This document shows, in pieces, positions 42,157 through 51,186 of a stretch of 64,000 nucleotides of DNA. Position 1 is the first letter of the stretch. The number at the start of each line of letters is the position of its first letter. The translations under genes were made by a program, and so were the position numbers. Below the pieces are notes generated by a model. The model was given only the letters and a program-made list of their open reading frames with translations. It made no database searches and was not told the DNA's origin. Origin of the DNA: Stackebrandtia nassauensis DSM 44728 (lineage in GTDB: Bacteria > Actinomycetota > Actinomycetes > Mycobacteriales > Micromonosporaceae); the NCBI RefSeq assembly GCF_000024545.1, contig NC_013947.1:3472001-3536000 (forward strand), in the 5' to 3' direction.

Positions 42157-43272
42157 TTACCGACCCGCCTGCCACCCGTGGCCGGGCAACCGCAACCGCA
42201 GCGTCCAGCCGCCTGCGTCGGTGGGGCCGTAGTCGAGCGACCCGTCCAGCAGTTCGGCGCGCTGCCGAAGCCCGAGCAGGCCCTGTTCGGCGCTGGGCAG
42301 CGCCACCACCGCGCGGGTGGCGGCGGTGTTGGTGACGCTCACTTCGATGGTGTCGCCTTCGGTGAACACCCGGACGGTCGCGGTGGCGCCGGGGGCGTGT
42401 TTGCGGACATTGGTCAGTGCTTCTTGGACGGTGCGGTAGATCGCGCGCTCGACGGCGGCGTCGACGTCGGGCAGCGGTTCGGCGCTCAGGGTGGCGTCGA
42501 TGGCGCTTGAGGCCACGAGCTGTTCCAGGTCGTCGACGCCCGGCTGCGGCGTGAGTTCGGTGGGTTTGCTTCCGGCGGCGCGCAGCACGCTGACCATGTG
42601 GCGCAGTTCGTCCAGGGTGCGGGTGCTGAGTTGCCGGATGGTCGCGGCGGCCTCTTTGGACTCCGGGTCGCCGGTGCTGACCTGCCAGGCGGCGGCGCGG
42701 ACGGCGATCAGGCTGACCTGGTGCGACACGACGTCGTGCATCTCGCGGGCGAGTTGGGCGCGTTCGGCGGCCAGCGCGGTCTGGGTGATCAGCAGCCGTT
42801 CGTGTTCGCGGGCCTCGGTGATCTCGTCGAGCCTGTCCGACAGGTCGCGTTTGGTCTGGACGAGCTGCCCCAGAAACGCCGGTGCGGCGGCCAACGCCAG
42901 CGAGTAGACGAAGGTGACGACGGTGAGGGAATCGGTCAGGTACTCGGTGTCGTCCAAGGGAACCGGCCAGATGTAGCAAAGCCCCAGGACGAGGACGGCG
43001 GCGCCCAGCCAGCCGCGTCGGCGCGTCGTGTTGGCCACGGTGTACAAGGCGATCAGCGACGCGGCGCTCTGCCCCAGGACGAGCGCCCCGGGAAGCGTTG
43101 GCAGGAAAGCGATCCACGGCCATCGCCGCCGCAGTGTGAGCGCGGCGACTCCGACGACGGCCCACACGATGTCGTAGTGTTCGTTGCCCGAGTACAGGCT
43201 GTACACGATGTCGACCCCGGCGACGAGGATGACCAGCGGTTCGACCAGCCAAGCGGGGATGCGGCGTCTCAT
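42157..43272 (-). CDS. Two-component sensor histidine kinase (HisKA_3 type)
   Basis: 371-residue kinase with four to five membrane helices in residues 1-135 and short extracellular loops. A coiled region (TKRDLSDRLDEITEAREHER) leads to phospho-acceptor H189 in LAREMHDVVSHQ. The ATPase part has YRTVQEALTNVRKHAPG (N-box) and GLLGLRQRAELL. ATG 43272 overlaps the stop of the response regulator (ATGA); unlike the pair at 4.3 kb the regulator comes first. Probable target: the divergent membrane acyltransferase-like gene. Confidence 0.92.
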   Translation of the reverse strand: MRRRIPAWLVEPLVILVAGVDIVYSLYSGNEHYDIVWAVVGVAALTLRRRWPWIAFLPTLPGALVLGQSAASLIALYTVANTTRRRGWLGAAVLVLGLCYIWPVPLDDTEYLTDSLTVVTFVYSLALAAAPAFLGQLVQTKRDLSDRLDEITEAREHERLLITQTALAAERAQLAREMHDVVSHQVSLIAVRAAAWQVSTGDPESKEAAATIRQLSTRTLDELRHMVSVLRAAGSKPTELTPQPGVDDLEQLVASSAIDATLSAEPLPDVDAAVERAIYRTVQEALTNVRKHAPGATATVRVFTEGDTIEVSVTNTAATRAVVALPSAEQGLLGLRQRAELLDGSLDYGPTDAGGWTLRLRLPGHGWQAGR

Positions 43273-43928
43273 CGGTCGTCTCCGGGCGGTGGCAGGATTC
43301 CGGCGCGTTCGGCCAGCAGCGCGGCCTGCACCCGGTTGTTGATGCCGAGCTTGGTGAGGATCGCGCTGACGTGGTCCTTGACCGTGCCGACGCTGAGGAA
43401 CATCCGTGCGGCGATGTCGGAGTTCGACATCCCCTCGGCGATGAGCACCAGCACCTCGCGTTCGCGCCGGGTGAGCCGTGAGACCCGGGTCGTGTGCTGG
43501 CCCCGGTTCTCGCCCTGCAGGTACCCGTCGACGACCGAGCGGGTGACCTTCGCCGACAGCACGGCCCCGTCCGACATCAGGGCACGCACCTGGTGCGCCA
43601 GGTGCTCGGGGTCGGTGTCCTTGAGCAGGAACCCCGCCGCGCCCAGCCGCAGCGCGGCGGCGACGTACTCGTCGGTGTCGAAGGTGGTGAGCATCGCGAC
43701 GACCGGCGGACGGGTCAGCCCACGCAGCTGCCTGAGGATGGTGAGCCCGTCGACGTCGGGCATCCGGATGTCGAGCAGGACCACGTCGGGCCGGTGCTGG
43801 ACCGTCGCGTCCACGGCCTGCCCACCGGGAACCGCCGCGACGACGGTGATGTCGTCGGGAGCGTTGAGGATATGGGTGAAACCGGTACGGATGAGGGCTT
43901 CGTCGTCGACGACCAGGACCCGGATCAT
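43269..43928 (-). CDS. NarL/LuxR-family response regulator
   Basis: 219-residue response regulator. Receiver: VDDEALIRTGF, phospho-acceptor D53 in LLDIRMPDVDG, T in AMLTTFD, K in FLLKDTD. LuxR HTH: LTRREREVLVLIAEGMSNSD and FLSVGTVKDHVSAILTKLG, an entirely standard recognition helix. It is co-translated with the kinase. A CCGCCGATCGGCGG palindrome lies 70 bases upstream of its start. Confidence 0.94.
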   Translation of the reverse strand: MIRVLVVDDEALIRTGFTHILNAPDDITVVAAVPGGQAVDATVQHRPDVVLLDIRMPDVDGLTILRQLRGLTRPPVVAMLTTFDTDEYVAAALRLGAAGFLLKDTDPEHLAHQVRALMSDGAVLSAKVTRSVVDGYLQGENRGQHTTRVSRLTRREREVLVLIAEGMSNSDIAARMFLSVGTVKDHVSAILTKLGINNRVQAALLAERAGILPPPGDDR

Positions 43929-43997
43929 GCCCCTCCCTCATACGGCTCGGCAGCGGGGCTTGAATACTAGATCGGCCAGCTGGCGGGGGTGGGTGTA

Positions 43998-44011
43998 CCG
44001 CCGATCGGCGG
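43998..44011. promoter_or_regulatory. Perfect 14-bp palindrome in the RR/acyltransferase intergenic region
   Basis: CCGCCGATCGGCGG, embedded in TACCGCC-GATC-GGCGG. It shares TACCGC...CGGCGG with the repeats at 6156-6230 but has a spacer 2 bases longer. Candidate site for the adjacent response regulator. Confidence 0.45.
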
Positions 44012-44069
44012 GGTGGGTCCGGAGCCTCGACCGAGGGCGGGCGACGTATCGGCCGCGAGGCTTGCGGGC

Positions 44070-45278
44070 GTGACGACACTCCTTCGCACCGACGTCGATA
44101 CCGCCTCCCCCGCCCGATCCACGGCCAGGATCGTGGGCCTGGATCTGGCTCGCGCGCTGGCGGTGTTCGGCATGTTCTACGCGCATGTCGGCCCGGTATC
44201 CGAGGACGACTCCGGGTTCGGTTCCTGGCTGATGAGTTTGCCGCACGGCCGCTCGTCCGCGTTGTTCGCCACCCTCGCCGGGCTAGCGCTGGCGCTGCTC
44301 AGCGGCGGTGCCACACCCCGCACCGGACGCTCGGGGCGTCAGGCACTGACCCGGATCGTGATCCGGGCGGCATGCCTGCTGGCACTGGGGACGGCGTTGA
44401 CCGCCTGGGGCACCTCGGTCGACGTGATCCTGGCGTACTACGGCCTGTACTTCCTGCTGGCGCTGCCGTTCCTGCGGCTGTCGGCCCGGAGCCTGTTCAT
44501 CGCGGCGGGTGGGTTCGCGCTGCTGGGGCCGCTGGTGCTGCACGGCCTGTGGTACCTCGGTTCCGACTGGGTGGCGGCCGTGGACCGCGTCGACCCGTTC
44601 GCATGGTGGGGCAACGGCGTGCTGTGGCTGCTGTTCTTCGGAACCTACCCGGCCGTGACGTGGATGGCCTACGTCCTGGCCGGGATGGCGCTGGGGCGTC
44701 TCGACCTCGCCGCCACGGCGACCCGGGTGCGCCTGGCGGTCGCGGCGGTGGCGGCGATGCTCGCCGGATACGGCGTCTCGTGGCTGATCGGGTTCCTGTT
44801 CCCACGACTGGAGGCGTTCGCGGCCTCGTCGAGTTCGAGCATGTCCAGCGAATCGTCCAGCGAGATCAGCGACGAGGCACTCAAGTACGACTTCGTACCG
44901 GACTCGCCGTCGTGGCTGCTGGTGGCCGAATCGCACAGCGGCACCACCTTCGAACTGGTGGGCAACATCGGCGTGGCCACGGCGGTGATCGTGGCGGCGG
45001 TGACGCTGCTGAACCGGTTCCGGCGAGCACGCTGGTGGCTGGCCCCGGCGATCGCGGTCGGCACCATGTCGCTGACGGCCTACGTCGCGCACATCGCCGG
45101 AGTGTGGTTCCTGTTGGACATCAACGAGTACGGGTTCGCGATATCGCCGTGGCTGTTGTGGGGCGCCTTCGTCGTGGTCACGATGTTGCTCGCGTTGACC
45201 TGGAAACGCTTCTTCACCCGCGGGCCGCTGGAATACCTGCTGCACGCGGCGACCCGGGTCGCGGCGCGAGTGCGCTGA
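44070..45278 (+). CDS. Multi-pass membrane protein, DUF418/HGSNAT-like acyltransferase
   Basis: 402-residue membrane protein with about ten hydrophobic segments. The opening RIVGLDLARALAVFGMFYAHV matches the first helix of the DUF1624/DUF418 group related to heparan-alpha-glucosaminide acetyltransferase; AYYGLYFLLALPFLRL and a late TAYVAHIAGVWFL also fit. A very Ser-rich stretch (AASSSSSMSSESSSEISDEA) near residue 260 forms a hydrophilic loop. The start is probably GTG 44070 with GCGAGG about 9 bases upstream; a longer frame from 43989 would use the operator region. It is divergent from the two-component operon, a plausible target. Confidence 0.78.
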   Translation: MTTLLRTDVDTASPARSTARIVGLDLARALAVFGMFYAHVGPVSEDDSGFGSWLMSLPHGRSSALFATLAGLALALLSGGATPRTGRSGRQALTRIVIRAACLLALGTALTAWGTSVDVILAYYGLYFLLALPFLRLSARSLFIAAGGFALLGPLVLHGLWYLGSDWVAAVDRVDPFAWWGNGVLWLLFFGTYPAVTWMAYVLAGMALGRLDLAATATRVRLAVAAVAAMLAGYGVSWLIGFLFPRLEAFAASSSSSMSSESSSEISDEALKYDFVPDSPSWLLVAESHSGTTFELVGNIGVATAVIVAAVTLLNRFRRARWWLAPAIAVGTMSLTAYVAHIAGVWFLLDINEYGFAISPWLLWGAFVVVTMLLALTWKRFFTRGPLEYLLHAATRVAARVR

Positions 45279-45282
45279 CGCG

Positions 45283-46323
45283 TCAGGCCAGGTACCGCAC
45301 CGCTCCGGCGAACTCGAAAGCGTAGGGGTGTTCGTCCACCGCGACGATCTCGATGCGCTGTTCGACCTTGTCGGTGTTGGTGCGGGCGTCGATCATGTGG
45401 CCGTCGCCGATGTGCATGCCGACGTGGTGGACGCGGTCGATGCCGTAGAACAGCAGGTCCCCGGCGCGCATCTCCTCGGCGGCAACGGGAGTACCCGCGT
45501 CCTTCTGCGGCCCGGAGTCCCGGGGAATCGTCACCCCGTGTGCCTTGTGGAGGCTGTGGGTGAGGCCGGAGCAGTCGAACCCGAAGCCCGCGGTACCGGC
45601 CCACAGGTAGGGCAGGCCGAGGAACATCTTGGCGTCGGCGACCAGATCGGCACCCGACGGCGCCGGGATCGCGTCCTCGGATGCGTACACCGTCGCGGCG
45701 TCGACGCACAGCCACTTGTCGCCGTGGGTGGGAGTGGCGACCTTCAGCGCGGTGTCGGTCTGATCCAAACAGGGAAGCCGGTTGCCGTAACTGATCTCCA
45801 TGAACTCACCGGACAGGGTCGCGTCGTCGTACAGCCAGGTGGTGGCGTCGGTGACCTGAGCGAAGGGACCGTCACTTCCCGACGGTGCCTGAGTGGTCAA
45901 CTGGGAACGGAGCACCCAGCCGGGGTAGCCGCGTTCGTCGCGGGGCGTGGGCTGACCGTGCACGACGACGTGCACCCAGTCCCCGGATTCGGCGGTCACG
46001 GTGACGTCCTGACCGTACAGGCCCTGGGTCTCCAGGTTCCCGATCAGCCAGCGGCGTTGCTTGAGGCTCATGGCGGCCAGCCACGCGCGCAGGTCCACCG
46101 GGTTGGTCAACGACGGCGCGTCCACCTTGCGGTCCTTGTCGGGCTCCACCCACAGTGTCGCCGCCGCGACGTCCACATAGGCGACGTCACCGACACCGGG
46201 AGCGCCACCGCTCTCGGGTTCCTTCGCCGCCGCCGGGTTCGCCGCGCCACCAACACCCGCGATGACCAGTCCGGACATCGCACCGGCCTTGAGGACACCG
46301 CGCCGGGAGAACTTTCCGGTCAT
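45283..46323 (-). CDS. Tat-exported NlpC/P60 peptidoglycan endopeptidase
   Basis: 346-residue secreted hydrolase. N-terminal twin-arginine signal (SRRGVLKAG, then hydrophobic run ending NPAAA). Two SH3b-like regions (about 45-210) include LWVEPDKDRKVD, WVHVVVHGQP and GYPGWVLRSQL. The NlpC/P60 domain has catalytic C241 in FDCSGLTH and H300 in HHVGMHIGDG, and the GLPYLWAGTAG entrance. It probably cleaves gamma-D-Glu-diamino acid bonds in wall peptides. GGAG lies 6 bases before ATG 46323. It converges with the membrane acyltransferase-like gene. Confidence 0.92.
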   Translation of the reverse strand: MTGKFSRRGVLKAGAMSGLVIAGVGGAANPAAAKEPESGGAPGVGDVAYVDVAAATLWVEPDKDRKVDAPSLTNPVDLRAWLAAMSLKQRRWLIGNLETQGLYGQDVTVTAESGDWVHVVVHGQPTPRDERGYPGWVLRSQLTTQAPSGSDGPFAQVTDATTWLYDDATLSGEFMEISYGNRLPCLDQTDTALKVATPTHGDKWLCVDAATVYASEDAIPAPSGADLVADAKMFLGLPYLWAGTAGFGFDCSGLTHSLHKAHGVTIPRDSGPQKDAGTPVAAEEMRAGDLLFYGIDRVHHVGMHIGDGHMIDARTNTDKVEQRIEIVAVDEHPYAFEFAGAVRYLA

Positions 46324-46386
46324 AGCCACTCCATAGATTCGAACGATGGACAAATGTTGATCCCCGCAGAATCTACCTTCCGAGCG

Positions 46387-48336
46387 TCAGGTTTGGGCCA
46401 ATCGCAGCCGTCGGGGGCTGAGGTAGCGGCGGCGGTCGGTGACGATGACGGCGGCCACCGCGCCGATGCCCAGCCACACGGCCAGTTGCGTGACGCCCTC
46501 GGTCAGCCCGGCACCGCCGGAGGCGGCGGCTCGCAGCGCGATGATGGCGCCGTGGGTGGGCAGGTATCCGGCGAGGTCGTACAGCGGCGACGGCACTGTG
46601 GACACGATGCCGAGGGCGGCGGTGAGGACGAGCACCGCCAGTGAGGCCATGCGTCCGGCGCGGCCGAAGATCGCCACGGCGGCCTGGTTGACGACGGTGA
46701 ACGCGAGCGCGGCCAAGAGCGCCACGGCCCCGAAGGTCAGGGCGCGGGCGGGGCTGAGTTCCAGGACCGGCCAGGCGATCGCGGTGATCGCCAGTGCCGC
46801 CAGGGCGGCGGCGCAGGCGCCCGGCAGCGCGGCGCGGATGATGATGCGCCAGCTGGGTTCGCGGGAGGTGAGGATCTGGCCGGGCACCGCGCGGGTGACG
46901 ATGTAGACGGCCAGGGCCAGTGCCCACAGTGCCAACGCGGCGAACAGCGTGATGGACAGGGTGTTGAACGGTGTTCCGTTCATGGTGGCGGCGGTCGGGT
47001 CGGCGGCCACGGTCTTGAGGTGGTCGCGTTCCTCGTCGGTGTAGTTGGGGATGGCGTCAAGGCCCGACAGCAGGCCCTCGGCGAGTTCCCGCGCACCCTC
47101 GTCCACTTGCGAGGCTCCATCGGACAGGCGGTCGGCGCCGCTGGACAGCTGTCCCGCTCCCTTGTCGATCTTGCTGGCGCCACCGGACAGTTGCCGGGCC
47201 CCGTCGGCGGCGTCGGCGATGCCCTCGGCCAGTGGGGCGGCCTTCTCGGCGAGTTTGGCGTTGCCGTCGGCGACCTTGCGGGCGCCTGCGGCCAGTTTCT
47301 TGATGGCGTCGCGGGTGTCGACGACGTTGGACCGCACCGAGTCGATGCCCTCGTCGATGGCCGAGGCGTTGTCGGAGAAGGTGTCGGCGGCTTTTTGGAG
47401 GTCGTCGCAGAACTTCGCGTTGCCGCCGTTGGCGTCGCAGCGGGCGGCGAACTTCTGGAACTTGTCGGCGGCGTCGGTCGCCGAGGGGAGCGCGTCGATG
47501 GCCTTGATGATCTTGTTGGCCAGCGGCACGACGGTGTCGGCGAGCTTCTCGTTGCCGTCGGCGACCTTGTCGGCGCCTTCGGCGAGCTGTTTCGTCAGTT
47601 CGGGGAGCTTCGCGGTGGCGGATTCGGCGTCGCCCAGGCCACCGGCCAGTTCGCCGGCGCCGGACTTGAGCTTGCCGGTGGCGTCGGCCAGGGTGTCGGC
47701 GCCGTCGGACAGTTTCGCGGCCCCGGATTTGAGTTCGCCGGTGCCGTCGGCCAGGCGGTTGGCGCCGGTGGCGGCCTGTTCGAGCTTGTCGTGGATCGTG
47801 TTGAACGCGATGTACACGTTGTCCAGATAGGTCTCCACGACCTGCTTGTCGAGGCTGCGTGTGGTCGACAGCGCGACGTCCTCGGACACCATCGGATCCG
47901 CGACGCCCGCCGCGTCGGTGGTCTCGACCTCCAGGATCGCCCGGTCGGCGTCGAGCGGTTCGGCGGTGGCCGCGGAGGTGCCCCGGGCGGAGAAGTTCTC
48001 CGGGATGGTGACGACGGCGGCGTACTCCCCTTCGGCCAGGCCGGTCTTGGCGTCCTCGGCGTCGGTGAGCACCCAGTCGTAGGAGGAGTCGTCGTTGTGG
48101 GTCAGGTCCCCGGCCAGTTCTCGGCCCAGCGGGATGGTCTGTCCCTTGACCTTGACGGGTTTGTCGTTGTTGACCACGGCGGCGGTGGCGGTGCCGTGGT
48201 CGGCGTCGATGGCGGACAGGGCCCAGGTCAGCGAACCCATGACCAGCAGCGGCAGGACGATGAGTCCGGTCCAGGTCTTCCAGGTCAGCGGCCCGGAGGC
48301 GATGGCGCGGGCGGAATCGGCGAACGGTGTGAACAT
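46387..48336 (-). CDS. YhgE/Pip-family membrane protein
   Basis: 649-residue protein of the phage-infection-protein type, also found in type VII secretion (EsaA-like). One N-terminal membrane helix (about 20-43) and about five C-terminal helices flank a long extracellular region. That region contains many GAxxLxxGAxxL heptad repeats (LADGTGELKSGAAKLSDGAD, LSGGASKIDKGAGQLSSGAD), predicting long coiled coils. ATG 48336 overlaps the last base of the MMPL stop (TGATG), so it is translated together with the MMPL-ATPase fusion. Likely two parts of one export complex under the divergent TetR. Confidence 0.9.
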   Translation of the reverse strand: MFTPFADSARAIASGPLTWKTWTGLIVLPLLVMGSLTWALSAIDADHGTATAAVVNNDKPVKVKGQTIPLGRELAGDLTHNDDSSYDWVLTDAEDAKTGLAEGEYAAVVTIPENFSARGTSAATAEPLDADRAILEVETTDAAGVADPMVSEDVALSTTRSLDKQVVETYLDNVYIAFNTIHDKLEQAATGANRLADGTGELKSGAAKLSDGADTLADATGKLKSGAGELAGGLGDAESATAKLPELTKQLAEGADKVADGNEKLADTVVPLANKIIKAIDALPSATDAADKFQKFAARCDANGGNAKFCDDLQKAADTFSDNASAIDEGIDSVRSNVVDTRDAIKKLAAGARKVADGNAKLAEKAAPLAEGIADAADGARQLSGGASKIDKGAGQLSSGADRLSDGASQVDEGARELAEGLLSGLDAIPNYTDEERDHLKTVAADPTAATMNGTPFNTLSITLFAALALWALALAVYIVTRAVPGQILTSREPSWRIIIRAALPGACAAALAALAITAIAWPVLELSPARALTFGAVALLAALAFTVVNQAAVAIFGRAGRMASLAVLVLTAALGIVSTVPSPLYDLAGYLPTHGAIIALRAAASGGAGLTEGVTQLAVWLGIGAVAAVIVTDRRRYLSPRRLRLAQT

Positions 48337-51047
48337 CAGACGACCTCAGCGGGGTGAACGGTACGGGTGAGTCGGTGGGCGGGGTGCGGGATCAGGTCCC
48401 GGATCCGGTCGGGGTCCTGGCAGGTGACCACATAGGAGACGGGTTCGCCGGAGCGGTTGCGGCGGTCGGACAGCAGTGCCCGCAGCTGGTCGCGGGTGTC
48501 GGTGCGCAGCACCCAGTCGACGTCGTCGAGCAGGATGAGGCGAACGCCGTCGGCCAGCGCGGCGGTCACGCGCCGCGCCGGGTCGGGGGTCTGGCCACAG
48601 TCGATCAGCTCGGCTTCGCGGCGCAGGGCGTGGGAGTGCTGCGGCAGCACGTGGCCGAGCACCTTCAGGTCGCCGGTGACGCCGGGGACCCGTCCGGCGA
48701 GGGTGAACAGCAGCGCGGTCTTGCCGACCGGGCCGGTCCCGTCCAGGACCAGGACCTCGCCGTGCGGCAGGTCGAGGTCCACATGCGAGTACACGGTGCG
48801 TCCCCGGTCGTCGGCGAGGCTCAGGCCGCGAGCGGTGACCGCTTCCTCGACACCCGGGGCGGGCCAGTCGGCGAGCCGCAGTTCGCGCACCAGGCCGTCG
48901 CCTTCGGCGTCGAACACCGGCAGCATCCGGTCCAGTTTCGGCGGCAGCCCCCAGGCGCGGTGCCCCAGGAGCGCGAGCACGGCGGGAACCAGGGTCATCC
49001 GGACGAGGAACGCGTCCACGAACACGCCGACAGCGAGACTGAACGCGATCGGTTTGATGGTGGCGCTGCCCTCGGGCACGAACGCGGCGAAGACCGCGAA
49101 CATGATCAGCGCCGCCGCGACCACCACCCGCGAGGCCGAGATGAACCCGGTCTCGATGGCGCGGTGCGGATCCCCACCGTGGACGTAGTCCTCACGGATA
49201 CGCGACACGAGGAAGACCTCGTAGTCCATGGCGAGTCCGAACAGGACTCCCATGAGGATGATCGGCAGGAAGCTGATGACATTGCCAACCCCGGCCACGT
49301 GAAGCGCGTCGGCGAAATGTCCTTGGACGAACACGAACGAGGTGGCGCCGAAGGCGGCGCCCACCGACAGCAGGTACCCGACCGTGGCCTTGATCGGCAC
49401 CCAGATCGAGCGGAACACCATCGCCAGCAGCACCAGCGACAGTCCGACGACGAGGATGCCGAACGGCAGCAGCGAGCTGCCCAGCTGGGCGGACACGTCG
49501 ATGCCCACGGCCGTCAGGCCGGTGACGGCGGTCTTGGTGTCGTACTTGTCGAGGAAGTGGTCCTGTTTGGCGCGCAGGTCGGCGACCAGGTCCTCGGTTT
49601 CGGCCGAGTCCGGGGCGGTGGTGGGGATGACCTGGATGATCCCGGTGTCGCCCTTGGGGTTCGGGGTGGCCAGCGGCACCGATGCCACGCCGGGCATGTC
49701 GCGGATCTCGTCGGCGATGTCGTCGACGAGGCCGATCGGGTCCCGGCTTTCGATGATGTCAGCGGTGACGATCAGCGGTCCGTTGTAGCCGGGTCCGTAG
49801 TGGTCGGTGATGATGTCGTAGGTGTCGCGGGCCGGGCTGCCTTCGGTGGCGTCGCCGTTGTCGGGCAGGGCGAGTCGCAGGTCGGCGGCCGGTATCGCGC
49901 ACACTCCCAGCCCGGCGACGATGACCAGGATCGTCACGATCGGCGCCTTAGTGACGGTGCGGACCCACCACCTAGCGATCGGCGGTTTGCGCCACGCTTT
50001 CCTTGTCTTGCGCCGCTTGGGAACCCGGGGCCGCAGCCGCTCCCCCGCGAACGCCAGCAGCGCGGGTACGAGCGTCACCGCGACGACGACGGCCAGCGCG
50101 ACCGCCACGGCCGCCGCCACACCCATCGTGGTCAGGAACGGGATGTCGGCGACGAACAGGCCCAGCAGCGCGATGACAACAGTCAGGCCCGCGAAGATGA
50201 CCGCCGAACCGGCCGTCGCGGTCGCCCGCGCCACCGACTCCTCGACGTCCAGTCCCTCACCGAGTTGGTCGCGGTGCCGCGACAGCAGGAACAGCGCGTA
50301 GTCGATCCCCACGGCCAGCCCCAGCATGACGGCCAGCATCGGCGCGGTCGACGAGATCGGCACCACCAGCGTCGCCAGGTAGATGAGGCCCACCGAGATC
50401 CCCACGCCCACCACGGCGGTCAGCAGCGGCATCACCGAGGCGATGACCGAGCGGAACATCAACAGCAGCACCAACAGTGCGACGCCCACGCCGATGGCCT
50501 CGGTGGGGCTGAGTTCGGGGATGTTGTCGGCGAACGCGTCGCCGCCGGTGTGGACCGTCGCGCCGTGGCCGACCTGGTCGGCCAGGTCGTCGGCGATCGC
50601 GGTCAGGTCGTCCTTGGTGGACTGGTGGACGTCGGCCTGCGGGACGGTCAACAGCACCGTGATGATCGCGGCCCGGCCGTCCTTCGCGACGGCGCCGTTG
50701 ATGTCCTTGTCGAAGGGGTCGGCGACCACGGCGACCTGGTCGACGTCCTCGATGTCGGCCACCGCTTCGGAAACCGCGTCGCGGGTGGGGCCGGAGTCGG
50801 CCTGTTGCCCGGCCGGGACGGTCAGGACCAGTCGCGCCGAGGTGCCACTGAACTCGGGGAAGACCCGGCCGAGGTAGTCCAGTGTGTCCTGTGATTCGGA
50901 ACCGGGGATGGCGAAGGTGTCGTCGGTGCCCTGGTTGAAGAGCGCCGCGGCCCCGCCCGCGGCGACCAAGGCGACTATCCACAGTGCGACGACAAGGCCC
51001 CGGGCCCGGGCGGCGGCCCGTCCGAGTCGATAAAGCACCGACGACAT
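48336..51047 (-). CDS. MMPL-family RND transporter fused to an ABC-type ATPase domain
   Basis: 903-residue protein. Residues 1 to about 715 are a full MMPL exporter with 11-12 membrane helices and two extracellular domains (MLGLAVGIDYALFLLSRHRDQL and GLAMDYEVFLVSRIREDYVHGG are the duplicated signature). From about 735 follows an ABC-type nucleotide-binding domain: Walker A GTGPVGKT (about 770-777) and Walker B LILLDD (about 838-842). It lacks a recognisable LSGGQ signature, and the switch-His region reads VVTCQ. MMPL pumps use the proton gradient, so an added ATPase is unexpected. ATG 51047 has GGGAGCAGG upstream. It is co-translated with YhgE and divergent from TetR. Confidence 0.9.
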   Translation of the reverse strand: MSSVLYRLGRAAARARGLVVALWIVALVAAGGAAALFNQGTDDTFAIPGSESQDTLDYLGRVFPEFSGTSARLVLTVPAGQQADSGPTRDAVSEAVADIEDVDQVAVVADPFDKDINGAVAKDGRAAIITVLLTVPQADVHQSTKDDLTAIADDLADQVGHGATVHTGGDAFADNIPELSPTEAIGVGVALLVLLLMFRSVIASVMPLLTAVVGVGISVGLIYLATLVVPISSTAPMLAVMLGLAVGIDYALFLLSRHRDQLGEGLDVEESVARATATAGSAVIFAGLTVVIALLGLFVADIPFLTTMGVAAAVAVALAVVVAVTLVPALLAFAGERLRPRVPKRRKTRKAWRKPPIARWWVRTVTKAPIVTILVIVAGLGVCAIPAADLRLALPDNGDATEGSPARDTYDIITDHYGPGYNGPLIVTADIIESRDPIGLVDDIADEIRDMPGVASVPLATPNPKGDTGIIQVIPTTAPDSAETEDLVADLRAKQDHFLDKYDTKTAVTGLTAVGIDVSAQLGSSLLPFGILVVGLSLVLLAMVFRSIWVPIKATVGYLLSVGAAFGATSFVFVQGHFADALHVAGVGNVISFLPIILMGVLFGLAMDYEVFLVSRIREDYVHGGDPHRAIETGFISASRVVVAAALIMFAVFAAFVPEGSATIKPIAFSLAVGVFVDAFLVRMTLVPAVLALLGHRAWGLPPKLDRMLPVFDAEGDGLVRELRLADWPAPGVEEAVTARGLSLADDRGRTVYSHVDLDLPHGEVLVLDGTGPVGKTALLFTLAGRVPGVTGDLKVLGHVLPQHSHALRREAELIDCGQTPDPARRVTAALADGVRLILLDDVDWVLRTDTRDQLRALLSDRRNRSGEPVSYVVTCQDPDRIRDLIPHPAHRLTRTVHPAEVV

Positions 51048-51066
51048 TCCTGCTCCCAACTAGTGT

Positions 51067-51080
51067 TGACGAAATCATCA
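51067..51080. promoter_or_regulatory. TetR operator, copy 1 (MMPL side)
   Basis: TGACGAAATCATCA, a one-mismatch version of the dyad TGACGA-NN-TCGTCA. It lies 20 bases upstream of the MMPL start. With flanks, 17 of 19 bases match the inverse of copy 2. Confidence 0.7.
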
Positions 51081-51110
51081 CTTATGAACCACACGTCAGG
51101 CTAGCAAATG

Positions 51111-51124
51111 TGACGATTTCGTCA
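51111..51124. promoter_or_regulatory. TetR operator, copy 2 (tetR side)
   Basis: TGACGATTTCGTCA, a perfect dyad with 6-base arms, centred 44 bp from copy 1 (about four helical turns). Both sites face the divergent promoters of the MMPL operon and tetR. Confidence 0.75.
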
Positions 51125-51186
51125 GCACTGAACCCCTTCCGCTAAGATGACGCTGGATTCAACACGGCACTAATCGGAGGTCAACG

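Noticed and set aside
48354-50894. Very long open frame (over 800 codons) antisense to the MMPL gene
   Set aside because: Composition is that of the complement of a high-GC coding frame (His, Gln, Arg, Gly-rich, no hydrophobic core), while the minus strand encodes an unmistakable MMPL protein. Similar long antisense frames across the window were dismissed for the same reason.
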